Of a stretch of DNA of 56,996 nucleotides, positions 54,407-56,996 are shown in pieces; the first letter of the stretch is position 1, and each line of letters begins with the position of its first letter. Position numbers and translations under genes: made by a program. This DNA comes from Acidimicrobiaceae bacterium. GTDB taxonomy: Bacteria > Actinomycetota > Acidimicrobiia > Acidimicrobiales > Aldehydirespiratoraceae. The stretch spans positions 1-56,996 of the forward strand of contig VXWX01000051.1 in NCBI GenBank assembly GCA_009835735.1. The letters are read 5' to 3'. The notes below the pieces were generated by a model, which was not told the origin of the DNA, did no database searches, and saw nothing but the letters and a program-made list of their open reading frames with translations.

Positions 54407-56823
54407 CGTTCGGTGTTCACCCAGATCTCGGCGGAGCTGCCCGTCTCGACGGTGGTGCCGGCCGCCGGCGACTGCTGCCACACGACGCCGGGATCGCCTC
54501 CGAACCGTTCCGCCTCCTCGTCGAAGAACGGCTCGATGTACACCGCCACGCCCAACCCCGCTGCGGCCAGAACCCCTCGGGCTTCGGCTCCGCTCAGGCC
54601 CACCACGCCGGGCATGTCGATGAACGTCGGCAGGTCGGGAGCCACCGCGACCTCCACCGTGACGGTGATCCCGCCCCGCTGCAGCGACAGCGCCGCGGGC
54701 GCCTGCCCGATGATCGTTCCCTCCTCGTACTCATCGGTCTCGACGTCGATCGCGGCCACTCCGAGGGTCAGCTCCCCCAACTCAGCCGCCACCAGTGCCG
54801 GGTCCCAGGCCCGGCCCACGAGGTCGGGGATCTCGACCGAGTCGAGGGGCGGCGGCGCGGTGGCGGGCGAGGGCGCGCTGACCGGCGGGGCGGGCAGGTT
54901 GACGGCGGGGATTCCCTCGTGGGCCGCGATCATGATCTCGCGCCAGATCTGGGCCGGGTACGTGCCACCCGACACCCTGATATCGGTGGTGGGGGGAACC
55001 ATCGGGATCTGGGCGTCGGGGAAGCCGACCCACACCGCCGCAGCCCGCTGCGGCGTGTATCCCACGAAGGTCGCGTCGGCGTAGTTCTGGGCCGTGCCCG
55101 TCTTGCCCGCCGCCGGGCGGTCTATCGCCGCCCGGTGACCGGTGCCGTGAGTGATGGCCCCCTGAAGCACCCAGGTGATCTGGTTGGCGATGGCGGAATC
55201 GAGCACGGGCCGGTCGTCGGTGACATGGCGGTACAGCGCGGTGCCGTCGGACTCGATGATGCTGGTCACCAGCACCGGCTCGGTCCGCCGGCCCGAGCGG
55301 GCGAATGTGGAGAACATCGTGGCCAGCTCGACGGTGTTGACGTCCTCGGTGCCCAGCACGCCGGCGCATACCGGTGCGATGCGGCTGGCTTCCAGGCCGA
55401 GCCGCTCGGCCATGGTCACGAAGTTGGCCGGCCGGATGTCCACCATCAACTGGGCGAAGACCGTGTTGATCGAGCGTTGGGTGGCCGCGATCAGGTTGGC
55501 CTCCACCCGCGTCTCGGGTTCCGAGCCGAGCCCGCCCCTGATGGTCCAGAGCGGTCCGCAGACGTCGGGCCGGTCGATCTCCAGCTCGTCGGGGGCGTCG
55601 TAGCTCGTGGTCACCGTGAAGCCGCGGGTCAGGGCCTCGGCCAGAGCGATGGGCTTCATGGCCGACCCGGCCTGTCGGCCCTTGCCGCTGGCCAGGTTGA
55701 ACTTGGCGTCGGTGTCGTCGCCGAAGAAGTCACGGCCACCGACCATCGCCATTACGTGGCCGTCCTCGGCGCCACCCACCCCCAGTACGGTCGCGGCCGC
55801 ATCGGGATTGATGCCGTTGTCGGGCAGTATCGCCTCCACCGTCGCCTCGGCCCTGGCCTGCAGGCCCAGGTCGATCGTCGTGTGGATGTCCAGGCCCCCC
55901 TCGAACAGCAGCTGGGTGCGGTACTCGCGGGTCGGTCCGAAGGCGTCGTTGTCGAGGAACCACTGCTTGACGTCCTCCACGAAGTGGGCAGCCGGGTAGC
56001 GCTCCTCGAGGATCGGGATGTCCTCGATCAGCACGATCGGCTCGTTGTAGGCCCGGTCGTACTCGTCGTTGGTGATGAAGCCGTTGACCAGCATCCGTTC
56101 CAGCACCAGGTTGCGGCGGCGCCTGGCGTCCTGAGGGTTGCGGTAGGGATCGAAGGCGCTGGGGCGCTGGATCAGTCCGGCCAGCAGCGCGGCCTGCTCC
56201 AGGGTGAGTTCGGTCACCTTCAGGCACACTTCGCTGCCGCGCTCGGCCGCAGTGGTGGCCAGCTCACAGGCGGGGGCGCCGAAGTACTGTCTGGCCGCGG
56301 CCTCGATGCCGTAGGCGCCGTTGCCGAAGTACACCCAGTTCAGGTAGCGCAGCAGGATGAAGTCCTTGGTGAAGAACTGCTCGAAGCGCCGGGCCATGAA
56401 GAACTCCTCGACCTTTCGGGTCAAGGTCGTCTCGGAGCGGTCGAGGAACACGTTGCCGACGTACTGCTGGGTGATGGTGGAGCCGCCCTGGCTGATCCCG
56501 CCCGCGGCCACGTTGCTGCGGGCCGCCCGCAGGATCGCCTTGAGGTCGGCTCCGTCGTGCTCGTAGAAGCGCTCGTCCTCGATGGCGACGACCGCGTTGC
56601 GAACCACTTCGGGAACGAGTGCTATGTCGGTCACGTCGGTGCGGCGCTGCTCGCCCCGCAGCTCGGTGATCAGCACGCCGTTGCGGTCGTACACCCTCGA
56701 CGACTGCGCGGTGGTGAGCTCCTCCACATCGAAGGTCACGTCGCGCAGCTCATACGAGCAGCCCGCCGCCAGCACCGAGAGCAGGGCTGCGATGGCCGCG
56801 GTCGTCACGAGTCGTCGACTCAC
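54403..56823 (-). CDS. Class A penicillin-binding protein with C-terminal PASTA domains
   Basis: An 806-residue bifunctional peptidoglycan synthase. A hydrophobic N-terminus ends in LSVLAAGC (Cys22), which resembles a lipobox. The GT51 glycosyltransferase has IEDERFYEHDGADLKAILRA (catalytic Glu82) and GGSTITQQYVGNVFL. The transpeptidase has SAMK (Ser387, Lys390), the SxN motif in TQRSINTVF, and KTGTAQNYADATF (Lys574). PASTA-like domains follow from about residue 660 (VEIPDLVGRAWDPALVAAEL and FIDMPGVVGLSGAEARGVLA). GTG 56823 gives the signal-like N-terminus; the open frame upstream runs into the tyrS promoter and is not homologous. Confidence 0.93.
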   Translation of the reverse strand: MSRRLVTTAAIAALLSVLAAGCSYELRDVTFDVEELTTAQSSRVYDRNGVLITELRGEQRRTDVTDIALVPEVVRNAVVAIEDERFYEHDGADLKAILRAARSNVAAGGISQGGSTITQQYVGNVFLDRSETTLTRKVEEFFMARRFEQFFTKDFILLRYLNWVYFGNGAYGIEAAARQYFGAPACELATTAAERGSEVCLKVTELTLEQAALLAGLIQRPSAFDPYRNPQDARRRRNLVLERMLVNGFITNDEYDRAYNEPIVLIEDIPILEERYPAAHFVEDVKQWFLDNDAFGPTREYRTQLLFEGGLDIHTTIDLGLQARAEATVEAILPDNGINPDAAATVLGVGGAEDGHVMAMVGGRDFFGDDTDAKFNLASGKGRQAGSAMKPIALAEALTRGFTVTTSYDAPDELEIDRPDVCGPLWTIRGGLGSEPETRVEANLIAATQRSINTVFAQLMVDIRPANFVTMAERLGLEASRIAPVCAGVLGTEDVNTVELATMFSTFARSGRRTEPVLVTSIIESDGTALYRHVTDDRPVLDSAIANQITWVLQGAITHGTGHRAAIDRPAAGKTGTAQNYADATFVGYTPQRAAAVWVGFPDAQIPMVPPTTDIRVSGGTYPAQIWREIMIAAHEGIPAVNLPAPPVSAPSPATAPPPLDSVEIPDLVGRAWDPALVAAELGELTLGVAAIDVETDEYEEGTIIGQAPAALSLQRGGITVTVEVAVAPDLPTFIDMPGVVGLSGAEARGVLAAAGLGVAVYIEPFFDEEAERFGGDPGVVWQQSPAAGTTVETGSSAEIWVNTER

Positions 56824-56912
56824 GGCCTCCAGTGTGCTGCACCGGGGAAGCCAAGCCACGCTTACGCTTTTTCGCCACCGCGACCCGGCTCCAGCGGGGC
56901 CGACCGCGTCGG

Positions 56913-56918
56913 TAGGCT
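56913..56918 (+). promoter_or_regulatory. Leaderless -10 box (TAGGCT) for tyrS
   Basis: GCGTCGG-TAGGCT followed by 8 nt and ATG 56927. The 13-base string is the same as that upstream of aroB. Confidence 0.55.
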
Positions 56919-56926
56919 GATCGACG

Positions 56927-56996
56927 ATGGTTGACCTGCTCGACGACCTGCGCGCCCGCGGGCTGGTCCATGACCACACCGACGAGGCCGGGTTGA
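56927..56996 (+). CDS. tyrS: Tyrosine--tRNA ligase (first 23 residues, cut by window edge)
   Basis: ATG 56927 opens MVDLLDDLRARGLVHDHTD and is in frame to the window end. Bacterial TyrRS begins with this helix and the L-x-x-R-G-L-(I/V)-x-x-x-T-D pattern. The position next to mpg and its own TAGGCT box 8 nt upstream support the call. Only the N-terminal helix is visible, so the catalytic motifs cannot be checked. Confidence 0.8.
   Translation, partial: MVDLLDDLRARGLVHDHTDEAGL

Noticed and set aside
54343-56934. 863-codon open frame on the plus strand opposite the PBP gene
   Set aside because: It is antisense to a PBP with all catalytic motifs. The product is low-complexity His/Gly/Arg/Val, typical of high-GC complement frames.
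56824-56979. N-terminal extension of the PBP beyond GTG 56823
   Set aside because: It would run through the tyrS -10 box and start codon, and it adds residues before a clear signal sequence.

Overview
The window is about 57 kb of high-GC DNA from an actinobacterium. By gene order and protein style it is most likely from the class Acidimicrobiia, although no marker was searched. Evidence includes an mIHF-type nucleoid protein next to gmk, rpoZ and coaBC, a degenerate PriA, the argCJBDFRGH-mpg-tyrS order, and many GTG starts. Almost every base is coding. Genes within operons are joined by NTGA start/stop overlaps, and first genes commonly sit 6-8 nt behind a TANNNT -10 box, which indicates leaderless transcription.

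Layout. (1) 1-1708, minus strand: a lower-GC accessory cassette of DUF488, a three-Cys Gp37/Gp68 (DUF5131) protein and its partner TcmP (cut by the window edge). This is the only clearly non-housekeeping block. (2) 1913-15944: hisS-aspS, rarA, two small membrane proteins, alaS-ruvX-mltG-aroE, aroB-pepQ, efp and nusB. (3) 15941-17893: a GNAT acetyltransferase, a SnoaL-like protein and an orphan amino-acid-type binding lipoprotein. (4) 18117-27081: the complete UMP pathway pyrR-pyrB-pyrC-carA-carB-pyrD-pyrF, behind a leader hairpin with the CNGNGA loop that PyrR recognises. (5) 27234-32892: mihF-gmk-rpoZ-coaBC-metK-priA. (6) 32923-36835: two RNA-methyltransferase-like genes diverging from def-fmt-rsmB through overlapping back-to-back -10 boxes. 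(7) 36854-39032: moaB/mog, hisG, a 58-residue glycine-zipper protein and a DUF1844-like protein. (8) 39178-44706: infC (AUA start)-rpmI-rplT-rRNA/tRNA methyltransferase, then pheS-pheT. (9) 44711-53202: an ArgR-type operator/promoter and argC-J-B-D-F-R-G-H, covering glutamate acetyl-transfer to arginine. (10) 53199-56996: mpg, a membrane protein and a PASTA-bearing class A PBP on the minus strand, then the start of tyrS.

The genes work together as translation (five aminoacyl-tRNA synthetases, IF3, EF-P, L35, L20, formylation/deformylation, rRNA methylation), pyrimidine and arginine synthesis (sharing carbamoyl phosphate from CarAB), the early shikimate pathway, and cell-wall polymerisation. 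No tRNA, rRNA, CRISPR array, insertion sequence or integrase was seen. No gene-free stretch exceeds 300 bases; the longest is the 223-nt divergent gap before pyrR. The least explained features are the TcmP cassette, the symmetric bidirectional promoters, the CTG-start candidates and the tandem repeats in mltG and after pyrF.
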